DNA of 64,000 bases from JALZUV01 sp964654855. Lineage in GTDB: Bacteria > Pseudomonadota > Alphaproteobacteria > Rickettsiales > JALZUV01. Within the stretch, counting starts at the first letter, position 1, and every line of letters starts with the position of its first letter. The stretch spans positions 1-64,000 of the forward strand of contig CAZZJS010000008.1 of assembly GCA_964654855.1 (NCBI GenBank), written 5' to 3'. Both the position numbers and the translations under genes were made by a program. Positions 43,345-54,896 of the stretch are shown here, in pieces. Below the pieces are notes generated by a model. That model made no database searches, had not been told where the DNA came from, and saw nothing but the letters and a program-made list of their open reading frames with translations.

Positions 43345-44192
43345 TATTTTTCCTGAATTTCAATCGGGAATTTTAATTTCTTACCCTTTGCATCGCGATA
43401 ATCAATTGTCGCTCCTTTGAGCAAGTCTTTGATATATTGCTGATTGGCTTCTTGACGCATTTGTTCTTCAATGGTCAAACGTGCTTCTTCGTAGGGAGGA
43501 AGTGGAATATCACGCTTTTCATGCAGCTTGATAATATGCCAACCGAAAGAGCTTTTCACCGGCTCGGAGATTTGATCTTTTTCCAGTTTAAAAGCAGCTT
43601 CAGCAAACTCTTCAACCATTTGCTCTTTATTAAAGAAGCCCAAATCGCCACCCCCTGCTGAACTACCCACATCAGCAGAACGACGCTTTGCAGTCAGTGC
43701 AAAGTTAGCACCATCATCTAAGAGCTTTTTGATCTCTTTAGCTTCTTCTTCGGCTTCCACCAAGATGTGGCTTGCATGCGCTTGCTGGTTGCCTTTCAGC
43801 TGGCTGACCATCTCATCATAGCGCTTTTTTACAGTTTCTTCCGGCGTATTGATGGTACGAACACGTAAATGCTCTTGTACTAACACTTGGCGGCGTGCGG
43901 CTTCGATCTTTTCCATGATATCGCGGCGTTCGTGCAACTTACCTGCTTCGGCATCTTTCAGCATCAATCGCTCGCTTACAATACCGCGCACGACATTACC
44001 TTTGATTGCCTCACCGAACTGATCGATCGGTGGAGCCGGCTCATCCCCTGGAAAAAGTCCATCCCAAATTTCTTGTACTTGTTTGTACGAAATTTCCTCA
44101 CCATCCACTTTCAGCATGGTATAATCTTTCGCAAAAGCGGGGCTAGTCATGATTAGAGCTGTTGAAACAGCTAATGCAGTTATTAGTCGCAT
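43344..44192 (-). CDS. Periplasmic parvulin-type peptidyl-prolyl isomerase
   Basis: This is a 282-aa protein with a signal peptide (1-21, cut after AFA). An N-terminal chaperone-like part (GEEISYKQVQEIWDGL, then the basic ERRDIMEKIEAARRQ) precedes a rotamase domain with HASHILVEAEEEAKEI, FALTAKRRSADVGSS, GGDLGFFNKEQMV and FGWHIIKLHEKR. It assists folding of outer membrane or secreted proteins. It is first in the argJ-lptE-holA operon. Confidence 0.9.
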   Translation of the reverse strand: MRLITALAVSTALIMTSPAFAKDYTMLKVDGEEISYKQVQEIWDGLFPGDEPAPPIDQFGEAIKGNVVRGIVSERLMLKDAEAGKLHERRDIMEKIEAARRQVLVQEHLRVRTINTPEETVKKRYDEMVSQLKGNQQAHASHILVEAEEEAKEIKKLLDDGANFALTAKRRSADVGSSAGGGDLGFFNKEQMVEEFAEAAFKLEKDQISEPVKSSFGWHIIKLHEKRDIPLPPYEEARLTIEEQMRQEANQQYIKDLLKGATIDYRDAKGKKLKFPIEIQEK

Positions 44193-44291
44193 GGTAAAAT
44201 TCCTTTATGTTGCGTTTCGATATGCCATAAAATTCCCATACTGGCAATCCATGACTAGACTTTTCAGACAGAGCCATCATATTCGCCCTAT

Positions 44292-45341
44292 ATGGAATTC
44301 TTGCGCAAACTCTTTGGATTAAAATCGACCGATATGGCGATTGATCTCGGTACGGCTAATGTTCTGGTTTACGTAAAAGAGCAGGGGATTGTGCTGAATG
44401 AACCTTCGGTCGTCGCCATGATCGAGGATAATGGCAAAATGTTGCCCTATGCGTTCGGTAATGAAGCGAAGTTGATGCTGGGGCGTACTCCGGCGAAGAT
44501 TGAAGCGATTCGCCCAATGCGCGACGGAGTGATTGCCGATTTCCGCTCCGCTGAGGAGATGATCAAATATTTTATCCGTCAGGTGAATAGTGGCAGCAGC
44601 TTTTCGCGCCCGTTGATTATCATCTGTGTGCCTTCTGGTTCCACACCGGTGGAGCGTCGCGCCATTCAAGAATCTGCAGAAGCGGCAGGTGCACGCGATG
44701 TCTGGTTGATTGAGGAGCCGATGGCTGCTGCTGTGGGCGCTGGCCTGCCGGTCACGGAACCAACCGGCTCTATGATTATTGATATTGGCGGTGGTACGAC
44801 GGAAATCGCGGTACTCTCGCTGGGTGGAATTGTCTATTCACGTTCCGTGCGTGTGGGTGGCGATAAAATGGATGAGGCAATCACCTCTTATGTGCGCAGA
44901 GCCTTTAACTTACTGATTGGTGAAGCAACCGCTGAGCAGATTAAAAAACAAATTGGCTCGGCTCTCCCTCCTTCTGATGGTTCTGAAGGTGCGACGATGG
45001 AAGTAAAGGGTCGCGATTTAGCCAGTGGAGCGCCGAAAGAAATCATCATGTCCGAAGCGCAAGTAGCAGATGCATTAGCCGATCCGCTCTGGCAGATTAT
45101 TGACGGAATTTTAGTGGCGTTAGAAACGACGCCGCCGGAACTTTCAGGTGACATTATTGAAAAAGGTGTGGTTGTGACAGGTGGTGGAAGCTTATTACGC
45201 CGTTTTGCACAGCTCGTCTCAAACGAAACAGGGCTTCCTGTCTTTAACGCCGAAGAGCCGCTTTCCTGTGTTGCGCTGGGGATTGGTAAAATTCTTGAGA
45301 ATCCTGCCGGCATGAAGCACGTTCTGTTCAAGCAAGATTAG
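44292..45341 (+). CDS. mreB: Rod-shape-determining protein MreB
   Basis: This 349-aa actin-like ATPase has the phosphate-1 motif MAIDLGTANVLVYVK, connect-1 IRPMRDGVIADF, phosphate-2 MIIDIGGGTTEIAVLS and adenosine motif VVVTGGGSLLRRFA. It forms membrane filaments directing lateral wall synthesis in rod-shaped cells. mreC and mreD do not follow, unlike in many bacteria. Divergent from the parvulin gene (100 bp). Confidence 0.96.
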   Translation: MEFLRKLFGLKSTDMAIDLGTANVLVYVKEQGIVLNEPSVVAMIEDNGKMLPYAFGNEAKLMLGRTPAKIEAIRPMRDGVIADFRSAEEMIKYFIRQVNSGSSFSRPLIIICVPSGSTPVERRAIQESAEAAGARDVWLIEEPMAAAVGAGLPVTEPTGSMIIDIGGGTTEIAVLSLGGIVYSRSVRVGGDKMDEAITSYVRRAFNLLIGEATAEQIKKQIGSALPPSDGSEGATMEVKGRDLASGAPKEIIMSEAQVADALADPLWQIIDGILVALETTPPELSGDIIEKGVVVTGGGSLLRRFAQLVSNETGLPVFNAEEPLSCVALGIGKILENPAGMKHVLFKQD

Positions 45342-45743
45342 TTTTAAGTAATGGTTCCCCGGTGCGCCTGCTGGCGCGCTTCGATGGAACGCCACTCCGT
45401 GGGCTAATGGCTCACTCGTCTGCTGACTCATTTTTTGCCGATAATATCAAGGGAGATCAGCAGGGCGAATAGAGTGAAGAATTTGCGTAAACGAAAAAAA
45501 GCCCCGCCAGATGGCAGGGCTCTAAAGCAGTTCAAGCAAGTTGCAGGATACGTTTTCGATTTTGCTCTCATTTAGTCGGTTCCTTAGTCCCTTGCCACAA
45601 TATATTGTGTTTTGGGTGCGTCGAAACTCTATGAATAGGTATATAGAAAATCGTAAATCTCTCAACGAGTCATTTCTGCTTATCCACAATTTTATCTATG
45701 CTTGTGGAGAAAGAGCTCTAGCATTTTGTTTTTTAGGATTTTC
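45342..45743. other. Intergenic region after mreB, no gene
   Basis: No credible gene is seen; a 68-aa open frame (45541-45747) lacks a good ribosome binding site and overlaps the ExoD gene end. It contains the terminator at 45494-45521. Confidence 0.5.
45494..45521 (-). terminator. Rho-independent terminator (minus strand)
   Basis: AGCCCCGCC pairs with GGCAGGGCT (one G-U type mismatch) around AGAT, with seven A on the left, i.e. a U-run on the minus transcript. It ends transcription from the ExoD-side operon and closely resembles the terminator at 59832. Confidence 0.7.
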
Positions 45744-46400
45744 CTAAAGGCTGTTAGAAAGGAATGGGAAAAGAGAGGTAATTGCCTCAACCCCCAACAT
45801 GAGTAGTAATGTGGTGAAAGTTACGCCTACAAAGCCAATAATGGCACCGACAATGACAACGATGCCGTCGCGCCCCAGCATGCCAAGTGCCATGATAAGT
45901 GTGCCTATACCGGGTAGAAAATTCGTCATCGGTAGAGGTACGGCGATGGAAATCGCGAAAATCAGCCAGATAAACCCAACCGCCCGCTCACCGGTTTTGC
46001 TGCCTGTAAAGGTAAAGCGTGGGTGCAAGAATTTTTCTACCCATCGTAGGCGCGGTGCGGCGATGCGCACGACCTTATCAATCGTACTTTGCTCCATTGA
46101 TTTAGTACGCAACCATTGAGGCATCCATGGGCTATTTTTGCCCCACAGCATTTGCACGGCAATGAAGAGTAGCGGAATGGAGAGGATGGTTGATCCGCCC
46201 GGTGGAATAGGCACAGGTACGCAATTAGGCAGTACTAGCACCAGCATCAACACCGCAAAACCGCGATGGCGTAGCCCATGTAAAAGTTGATTAATTGTGA
46301 TGCGTGAAGACTCACGATAATGATCCGCCATTTTCTCGAGCGTTTGGGAAACAGGCTCGGAAGTATCAGTACTTTCAAATAAATTTGGATCTTCAGGCAT
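45744..46400 (-). CDS. ExoD family membrane protein
   Basis: This 218-aa protein has an ITINQLLHGLRHRGFAVLML start and VLPNCVPVPIPPGGSTILSIPL, the ExoD signature, followed by several membrane segments (about 48-85, 140-175, 178-210). ExoD proteins influence exopolysaccharide production in rhizobia; mechanism is unclear. It is the last gene before the minus-strand terminator. Confidence 0.85.
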   Translation of the reverse strand: MPEDPNLFESTDTSEPVSQTLEKMADHYRESSRITINQLLHGLRHRGFAVLMLVLVLPNCVPVPIPPGGSTILSIPLLFIAVQMLWGKNSPWMPQWLRTKSMEQSTIDKVVRIAAPRLRWVEKFLHPRFTFTGSKTGERAVGFIWLIFAISIAVPLPMTNFLPGIGTLIMALGMLGRDGIVVIVGAIIGFVGVTFTTLLLMLGVEAITSLFPFLSNSL

Positions 46401-46429
46401 GGTGTGAGATTGATGATTTTCGCATATTA

Positions 46430-47317
46430 TTACAGTAGCAGAGCAAGCGCGATAAGTAATACAATTAAACTATAATGGCTCAGACTCAAAAGCCAATTCC
46501 AGCGCTTAATATCTGGTTTTTGTAAACGAGCGATACCATTACCGAGCCAATCCCGTCCTAATAAGTCGAGATAGTAGCTGCTAGGTCCGCCCAGACTAAC
46601 GTGCATTGCTTCAGAAACCGTAGCGATAATAGCGGTATGCGGCATTAGCATTTTTTCAAAACCTAAGCGTAGTGCGGGTAGAGGTTTTCCTTTGCTGATG
46701 AAGAGTGAGGCAAAGCTGATAATACCAATTCCTAAAAGGCTCGCAGGAAAGAGAAATAATTTGGCAGCGCGGCGAATAGAGAAATCAAACCCCGTTTGAA
46801 TGCTCATGACCGCATTGCGTAAAGCAATGATCGAAATTATCATAAATACGCCTGACCAGCCTAAGATAACCCAGCCTGTTAAAGGCGCTAAGATATCGTG
46901 TAGGAGTCTGATTCCGTCAGATTCAATTTCATGACGAAACTGCGAAGCATCGTCATCTTTGGAAGAGGAAGAAGCTTTAGGTAAAGCCAAAAACACAAGA
47001 GAAAGTAACAATGTTTCGAGATAATCATTCTGTAATCGGTCAAAAACTTTTTCGCAAAAGAAGCCAAAAAGGAAAGCAATCAAAAGCACCATGAATAGCA
47101 AGATGCGCCCACGTATTCGCAATGCGCCGCTGGAGCGCTCTTTGCGGTTTAATCTGTGAGCGAAGTTGGTGCAGCCACTACGCCATGCTTCCAGTGGAGA
47201 AGGAATGGCAGATAGAAGCTGTAACTTCTTGTCTGCCAGACGAAGCAAAAGCGCAATCAAGAGCGCTAATGCTGCAATAAGACACAGAGAAGCAAAACTA
47301 TAATCACTAAGTAGCAT
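46430..47317 (-). CDS. CobD/CbiB-like membrane protein
   Basis: This 295-aa protein has five or so membrane segments. The region TAIIATVSEAMHVSLGGPSS with LGRDWLGNGI matches the position of the conserved AAMAGALGVRLGGP block of CbiB/CobD adenosylcobinamide-phosphate synthases, but several catalytic-looking residues differ and no cobalamin genes are nearby. A divergent or repurposed homologue is likely. It lies 5 bp upstream of the OmpA-like gene's end. Confidence 0.5.
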   Translation of the reverse strand: MLLSDYSFASLCLIAALALLIALLLRLADKKLQLLSAIPSPLEAWRSGCTNFAHRLNRKERSSGALRIRGRILLFMVLLIAFLFGFFCEKVFDRLQNDYLETLLLSLVFLALPKASSSSKDDDASQFRHEIESDGIRLLHDILAPLTGWVILGWSGVFMIISIIALRNAVMSIQTGFDFSIRRAAKLFLFPASLLGIGIISFASLFISKGKPLPALRLGFEKMLMPHTAIIATVSEAMHVSLGGPSSYYLDLLGRDWLGNGIARLQKPDIKRWNWLLSLSHYSLIVLLIALALLL

Positions 47318-47321
47318 TTAA

Positions 47322-48158
47322 TTACCCTAAGAAAATCTCAACACGACGGTTCTTAGGTTCGACTGCATTGTCACCTTTGTCAATAGCTGGATCGGTTTCT
47401 CCAAAGGCAAAATACTTTAAGATATTTGCAGGTATACCACCTGCAACAAGTGCCTCTAATACGCTTAAAGCTCTTTCTTCCGATAGGCTCATATTATAAT
47501 TCTCGCCACCGCGGCTATCCGTATGGCCGTGAATCAAAATCTCGGAAGGCGCGTTATGCATAACATCTGAAATTACTTGGTTCACGATTTGAGCTGAAGC
47601 TTCATTAAATTGGGTTAAATTATAACCAAAATAAACAAGGTAGGCAGTGTTGTTCGTAGGCGGTAGCTCTGCTTCTTCTGCCTCGAGCCTGACAAATTCT
47701 AGGTCATTTAGAGCATTATGAAAGCGAGTCTCGCAATGTGAAATGGCATGTTGATGTACATTTTCTTCTAGTTCTTCCAACCAGCAATCAAAAGCAAAGG
47801 TAGCTTCCGCAGATTCTTTTGGAAATTGCTGACGGGTTCGTTCATTCGTCATACTCAATAGCTTCTCACGTGCAGCGGCTAATTCCGGTTTGAGGTCTTT
47901 GGCAATATTCCAACTTTTTATCTCTTCTGCGGTTACGGTTTGCCCATAGCCAACCATTAGGCCTTTTTCAGCAAAATAACTCGAATCCGTCCAGTCGTGC
48001 CTTTGCGCTTCTTTCTCGCTAAATTCAAGATAATGCTGGGTAAGGGCAATAGCGTAAGGGGTGCCGCGAGGTGTTACCTGACGCAACTCCTCCAAACTTG
48101 CTGTTGTGGCACATGCAGATAGTGCCATCAGCAATAAAATTGCGCAAATAATACGCAT
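47322..48158 (-). CDS. OmpA-family lipoprotein
   Basis: This is a 278-aa protein from the ATG after GGGGGAAA, giving MRIICAILLLMALSACATT with lipobox LSAC; a start 66 nt upstream is less likely. The C-terminal domain has AYLVYFGYNLTQFNEAS, ILIHGHTDSRGGENYNMSLS and GETDPAIDKGDNAVEPKNRR, the peptidoglycan-binding OmpA fold. It likely tethers the outer membrane to the wall. The N-terminal half (about 130 aa) is unrecognised. Confidence 0.88.
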   Translation of the reverse strand: MRIICAILLLMALSACATTASLEELRQVTPRGTPYAIALTQHYLEFSEKEAQRHDWTDSSYFAEKGLMVGYGQTVTAEEIKSWNIAKDLKPELAAAREKLLSMTNERTRQQFPKESAEATFAFDCWLEELEENVHQHAISHCETRFHNALNDLEFVRLEAEEAELPPTNNTAYLVYFGYNLTQFNEASAQIVNQVISDVMHNAPSEILIHGHTDSRGGENYNMSLSEERALSVLEALVAGGIPANILKYFAFGETDPAIDKGDNAVEPKNRRVEIFLG

Positions 48159-48283
48159 TTTCCCCCAACCATTTTCTTTTAGGGTTAGGCAAACTGCATA
48201 TAAGATGCAATTAATCAGGCTCATAGAATGAAAAAATAAGCAATAAAGACTGTGAGTGTTTCACTTATGCCTTACTCAAATTG

Positions 48284-48922
48284 TTATCGGCGGCGGGGCG
48301 GCAGAGGTTTATCGGTGGTGGCTTCATCATTACCGGCACGAAAATTTTCTGGCGAAAGCTTGGATTCTTCTTTTTTAAGATGTTCCTCAAATTCGTGAAT
48401 TTCAGGCTCAAGCAACTCATTTTCATCCACTTCCAAGTTTGCTCCCGCCTCAAGGTTCAAAAGGCTGATTCCAAGGTTTCTGATATGATCGGTTCCTTTT
48501 TCTGAAAGGGTTTGTATGAGGGGGTGGTTCTTAGAGATAAGGTTTTCATTCTCCCAGATGCTTGCTTCTTTCCCCATTGAGGTTTGTAATTCTGAAATTT
48601 CAGAACGCACTTTTTCTTCGTATAATTCATAAGCTTTTTCGTATGACAGGGCTAATCCAGATGATAAAATCGTACCAATACCCTGTATTGTACGGGTAAG
48701 GGCTATGGGATTTGTGTGTTCTTCTGACTGAATATTCATAGCGTTAAGCAATGCTTGATGAAAACGAAGCTCTTCCTTATGGCCATCACCACCGTTTGAT
48801 TTTTCCATGTGCCCGCCATCCATGAAAAAACGTGCAGCGACGGTACGAAATTGAATGGTTTCATCAACGATCTTAGATCGAACGCTTGCAGGAAGAATAT
48901 GCCATTCAATCGGTTCGGTCAT
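48284..48922 (-). CDS. Unknown soluble protein
   Basis: This 212-aa helical, acidic protein has no recognised motif, a basic PLPPRRR tail and no signal peptide. It follows the acetolactate synthase gene by 3 bp on the same strand, where the small regulatory subunit would normally be expected; it shows no ACT domain, so it is not that subunit. The function is unknown. Confidence 0.6.
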   Translation of the reverse strand: MTEPIEWHILPASVRSKIVDETIQFRTVAARFFMDGGHMEKSNGGDGHKEELRFHQALLNAMNIQSEEHTNPIALTRTIQGIGTILSSGLALSYEKAYELYEEKVRSEISELQTSMGKEASIWENENLISKNHPLIQTLSEKGTDHIRNLGISLLNLEAGANLEVDENELLEPEIHEFEEHLKKEESKLSPENFRAGNDEATTDKPLPPRRR

Positions 48923-48925
48923 AGT

Positions 48926-50731
48926 CTAAACTTGGCTGGTATCCAAATCACCCCATGGCTCGTCAGGGCCGAGGAGGAGTTCATTATGCGCAGCGCCTGC
49001 CGGAATCATCGGATAGACATTTTCGTTCTGACATACGCGCATATCCACTAATACAGGACCATCAATCTTCAGCATCTCTTCAATGGTGGCATCCACTTTG
49101 CTTGGATCTTCGCATTCGAGTGAGGCAATACCATAAGCTTCTGCCAATTTTTGGAAGTCAGGTAGCGATTCCATATAGCTTTCCGAATGGCGATCGCCAT
49201 GGAACATTTCCTGCCATTGGCGTACCATACCCATATAGCGGTTATTCAAGATGAAAATTTTGATCGGTAAACGATATTGCGCGATGGTGGAGAGTTCTTG
49301 AATATTCATCATGAAGCTGGCTTCACCTGTGACGCAGATAGTGAGTGAGTCTGGATGCGCAACCTGAACACCCATCGCAGAAGGTAGGCCATAACCCATT
49401 GTGCCGAGGCCGCCGCTGCTCATCCATTTGAACGGTTGGTCAAATTTCAGATATTGTGCCGCCCACATTTGGTGCTGCCCCACATCCGTCGTGTAATAGG
49501 GCGATTGCTTCTTTGCGAGCGTATAAAGGCGCTGTAAGGCGTATTGTGGCTTGATGATCTCGTCGCCCTGCTCATAAGAAAAACTTTTACGTGCACGCCA
49601 TAGTTCAATCTCTTTCCACCAGCTTTTCAGATCAGCGGAGTTAGGTTTCATGCCTCTTTCTCGCCATGCTTTACGCATTTGACGGATGACCGTGCCCGCG
49701 TCACCTACAATCGGTACATCGACTTCTACATTTTTATTGATCGAAGAAGCATCAATATCGACTTGAATCTTTTTTGAGTTTGGTGCGAAGCCATCTAGCT
49801 TACCAGTCACGCGATCATCAAAGCGCACGCCTAGGCCAATCATCACATCGCATTCATGCATGGCCATATTCGCTTCGAGCGACCCATGCATACCCGGCAT
49901 TGCCAAGAACTGCTCATCTGTGCCCGGATAAGCGCCCAGTCCCATAAAGGTAAGGGTAATAGGGAAACCCGTTTCTTTCACAAATAGCTGCAATTCTTCG
50001 CAAGCAGCCAAACCAGAATTGATTAAGCCGCCACCGACATAAAAGAGAGGCTTTTTCGCTGCAGCAATGAGATCCATCGCTTCGTTAATACGGCTCGCAT
50101 TACCCACTGTCTTTGGATTATAGCGTTCACGGCGGAATGTATGACTATGGTCATAGTCGCCCAGCTCGTTGAGAATGTCTTTAGGTACATCAATTACTAC
50201 AGGGCCGGGGCGGCCAGTGGTGGCCACATGGAAGGCTTCATGCACGATGGCAGGTAGGTCTTCAATGCGCTGAACGAGGTAATTATGTTTGGTGCAGGCA
50301 CGCGTGATGCCCGTTGTATCTGCTTCTTGGAAGGCGTCTGAGCCAATAAGATGGCTTGGTACTTGCCCCGTAATACAGACCATGGGGATGGAATCTAGCA
50401 TCGCATCGGTGAGCCCTGTAATGGCATTAGTGGCGCCAGGACCAGAGGTAACGAGCACGACGCCCGCTTTGCCAGTAGAGCGGGCATAGCCTTCTGCTGC
50501 ATGGGTGGCCGCTTGTTCGTGACGTACCAAAATATGGCGTAAGTGATTTTGTTGAAAAATCGCATCATAGAGCGGCAATACTGCGCCACCCGGATAACCG
50601 AAGATGGTGTCTGCACCGCAATCAATCAGAGATTTAATCACAATTTCTGCGCCGGTCATTTCCTGAGTAGTTTCAGTGGCGTCGGATGAATGAGTCGCGC
50701 CTGTCTCTTTGGTCTTTTTCTGTGCGGTCAT
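48926..50731 (-). CDS. ilvI: Acetolactate synthase large subunit
   Basis: This 601-aa protein has a ThDP domain start with RHEQAATHAAEGYAR (catalytic Glu), a central FAD/regulatory domain and the ThDP-binding VTGEASFMMNIQELS with LNNRYMGMVRQWQ. It condenses pyruvate into acetolactate or acetohydroxybutyrate for branched-chain amino acids. The Mg-binding motif has Glu in place of Asp, which I recall as common in alphaproteobacteria. The small subunit gene is not adjacent. Confidence 0.93.
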   Translation of the reverse strand: MTAQKKTKETGATHSSDATETTQEMTGAEIVIKSLIDCGADTIFGYPGGAVLPLYDAIFQQNHLRHILVRHEQAATHAAEGYARSTGKAGVVLVTSGPGATNAITGLTDAMLDSIPMVCITGQVPSHLIGSDAFQEADTTGITRACTKHNYLVQRIEDLPAIVHEAFHVATTGRPGPVVIDVPKDILNELGDYDHSHTFRRERYNPKTVGNASRINEAMDLIAAAKKPLFYVGGGLINSGLAACEELQLFVKETGFPITLTFMGLGAYPGTDEQFLAMPGMHGSLEANMAMHECDVMIGLGVRFDDRVTGKLDGFAPNSKKIQVDIDASSINKNVEVDVPIVGDAGTVIRQMRKAWRERGMKPNSADLKSWWKEIELWRARKSFSYEQGDEIIKPQYALQRLYTLAKKQSPYYTTDVGQHQMWAAQYLKFDQPFKWMSSGGLGTMGYGLPSAMGVQVAHPDSLTICVTGEASFMMNIQELSTIAQYRLPIKIFILNNRYMGMVRQWQEMFHGDRHSESYMESLPDFQKLAEAYGIASLECEDPSKVDATIEEMLKIDGPVLVDMRVCQNENVYPMIPAGAAHNELLLGPDEPWGDLDTSQV

Positions 50732-50862
50732 GGTCTTTTACTATCGCTTAACGGTTTTAGAACAGCGAGTTATAGCGCGAAATCCTGCGTAATACAACCA
50801 TTTGCGATTGCTTTTGCTAGCTGAACCTTGCATTATCCCCGCAAAATTAAGGAGACTCCTCA

Positions 50863-52179
50863 ATGGGAAAAGCAACAGATGATATGAAATTTGCAACCAA
50901 AGCCATTCATGGCGGGAACGATACTGATACTGCCTTTGGCTCGCCGCAAACGCCTATTTATCAAAGCGTTTCGTTTGAATTTCCGGATGCGCAATCTGCG
51001 TCAGATCGCTTTAATTTGCGCGAGTTTGGTCAGGTTTACAGCCGTCTTACCAACCCAACGACCGATGCGCTAGAAGCTCGCCTTGCCGCGCTTGATGGTG
51101 GTGTAGGGGCGATTGCTGCGGCTTCTGGTCATGCGGCACAGATGCTGGCTTTCTTGCCAATGGTTATGCCCGGCGATCACATTGTGGGCTCTAAGCGCCT
51201 TTATGGTGGCTCAACCAGCCAGTTGACCAATACGTTCCCAACCCATTTTAACTGGCAATCAACTCTCGTAAATCCGGATGATGTTGATAATTTTGAAGCG
51301 GCTATTCAAGAAAATACCCGCGCTATCTTTATTGAAGCATTGGCGAATCCGGGCGGCGTGGTGGTCGATATTGAGAAAGTGGCTCGCGTAGCTGAGCGCC
51401 ACCATATTCCGTTGATTGTCGATAATACTTTGGCAACGCCATATCTGCTTCGTCCGCTTGAGTGGGGTGCGAATGTAGTGACTTATTCTACGACTAAATA
51501 CCTAACTGGTAATGGCTCTGCTTTAGGTGGAGCGATGGTTGATGGCGGTAACTTCGATTGGGGCAAAGATGACCGTTTCCCAGCTTTGACTGAAGGTTGT
51601 GGTGCTTATCACGGTATGAAGTTCCACGAAACCTTTGGCGAAATGGCTCTGTTTGTTCATGCAAAGGGTGTGGGTTTGCGCGATATTGGCGCTTCTCAAC
51701 AGCCAATGAATGCATGGCTTACTTTAAATGGTTTGGAGACGCTGCCGTTACGTATGGATCGCCATTGCGAAAATGCACAGAAAGTGGCTGAGTGGCTATC
51801 TTCGCATGATCAAGTGGATGCTGTGACCTATGCAGGTCTGCCCGATAGCCCGTATCATGCGCTTGCGAAAAAATACACGCCGAAAGGCCCTTCATCGCTC
51901 TTTACGTTCGATATTAAAGGTGGCATGGCTGAGTCGGCTGAATTTATTGAAGGCTTGAAGCTCTTCACCTTTGTAGCAAATTTAGGAGATTCTCGCAGTC
52001 TTCTCATTCACCCTGCCAGCACAACTCATAGCCAACTTTCGCCAGAGCACCGTGTGGTAGCAGGTATCACGGATGGTACGATGCGTATCTCTGTTGGTCT
52101 AGAGGATGCGGATGATATTATCGCTGATCTCCAACGCGGTTTTGATGCAATTGGCAGTGGTTTACGCAAAGCTGGATGA
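50863..52179 (+). CDS. metY: O-acetylhomoserine aminocarboxypropyltransferase (PLP)
   Basis: This 438-aa protein has the Cys/Met-metabolism PLP fold: VYSRLTNPTTDALEARLAAL, a PLP lysine in YSTTKYLTGNGSALGG (about 212), and NLGDSRSLLIHPASTTHSQL at the C terminus. Length and the GGNDTDTAFGSPQTPIYQS start fit MetY, which makes homocysteine from O-acetylhomoserine and sulfide. AAGGAG precedes the ATG. It is coupled to the acyltransferase gene by ATGA. Confidence 0.92.
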   Translation: MGKATDDMKFATKAIHGGNDTDTAFGSPQTPIYQSVSFEFPDAQSASDRFNLREFGQVYSRLTNPTTDALEARLAALDGGVGAIAAASGHAAQMLAFLPMVMPGDHIVGSKRLYGGSTSQLTNTFPTHFNWQSTLVNPDDVDNFEAAIQENTRAIFIEALANPGGVVVDIEKVARVAERHHIPLIVDNTLATPYLLRPLEWGANVVTYSTTKYLTGNGSALGGAMVDGGNFDWGKDDRFPALTEGCGAYHGMKFHETFGEMALFVHAKGVGLRDIGASQQPMNAWLTLNGLETLPLRMDRHCENAQKVAEWLSSHDQVDAVTYAGLPDSPYHALAKKYTPKGPSSLFTFDIKGGMAESAEFIEGLKLFTFVANLGDSRSLLIHPASTTHSQLSPEHRVVAGITDGTMRISVGLEDADDIIADLQRGFDAIGSGLRKAG

Positions 52180-53292
52180 GCTTAGAATCCTTCAGCGTTG
52201 CTAGAACTTATTTCCCGCATGTGAATTTATTGCGGGCATTTGCTGCACTTTCCGTGTTGGTTTATCATGTGATTGAGCATTATGCGTGGCATGGTTTCCC
52301 ACTTGGATATGGGTTGATTTGGTTTCGTATCGGCTGGATGTCGGTAGATTTATTCTTTGTGATTAGTGGCTTTGTGATCGCTTGGTCGCTTATCCAACTA
52401 CATGCCCGACATACGCAGTTTAAGCCTTTAGCGCGCGAATTTTTATGGCGGCGCTTTGGCCGCATTGTGCCGCTCTATATCGTCACGATGCTGGTCTTTG
52501 CTGCCGCAGTGCAACCTAGCTTATTTCATCTCTCTGCATGGGGGCATTGGTTGGCGCATTTAACTTTTCTGCATCCGCTTCATCCGGCAACTTTTGGTTC
52601 GATTAATGGCATTAATTGGTCGGTCGGCATTGAGGTGCATTTTTATCTTTTTGCACTAATAACGTCACCTTTGTGGGTCAAGAGAAAGGCTCTGAGTCTA
52701 TTTATTATAGGTATTCTTGTGGCTTGGATGCTGCGCGGAGTTGCATGGGTAGGCGCTGAACAAATAGGCTGGGTCGGTGGGCAACTATTCGGTCTTATGG
52801 TGCAAATGCCACTTATGTTAGATGAATTTGCTGCTGGTGCGGCGATAGCTCTGCTTGTGCATCATTACCCGCTGGAGAAATGGCCAGGAACCATGCGTCA
52901 GCAAGGAGTCGTGTTGGGCGGTGTTTTACTCATTGTTATGATTGCGGCCTTTAAGACTTATTGGCTGGATGCAGATTATTGGCATAATCCTAAGATGGTG
53001 ATTTTCTGGCGCAGTTTAATGGCAGCTGCATTTGCGCTGCTAGTCGTTTTCTTCGTTTGGTTGCCACCGTTAAAGAAGCCAAACTTCCTTTATCGAACCC
53101 TCTATTATCTGGGCGATATTTCTTATGGCATTTACCTTTGGCATCTAGCAGTGATATTGCTGCTAAAACCGTATTTTGCCGACAGCCCTGCTCAGTCGCT
53201 TTTGATCATTATACCTTGCGTTCTTGCCCTCTCAGCCCTTAGCTGGCACTTTCTTGAAAAGCCGATGATTAAGTGGAGTAAGGCAAAAAGCC

Positions 53293-53312
<20 letters not shown>
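52176..53312 (+). CDS. Acyltransferase 3 family membrane protein
   Basis: This 378-aa protein has about ten membrane segments. VNLLRAFAALSVLVYHV (catalytic-type His) and FFVISGFVIAWSL, with an R-R-F-G-R-I-V-P-L-Y motif (about 88-97), mark the acyltransferase 3 family, which acylates surface sugars or lipids. It begins inside the metY stop and ends overlapping pepA by 20 bp on the other strand. Confidence 0.9.
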
Positions 53313-54807
<1,495 letters not shown>

Positions 54808-54896
54808 AAGCGAAAGCCTCATCCGTTAATAGTTTAAAGATGATATTACCCTAACGCTCGTATAAGCGAAGGCAAGCAAATTAGGAGAGAAACCCT

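Noticed and set aside
45541..45747. 68-aa plus-strand frame after mreB
   Set aside because: Overlaps the end of the ExoD gene, weak start context, no recognisable product.
50732..50862. SAM riboswitch upstream of metY
   Set aside because: I looked for the conserved SAM-II core seen upstream of met genes in alphaproteobacteria and did not find it.
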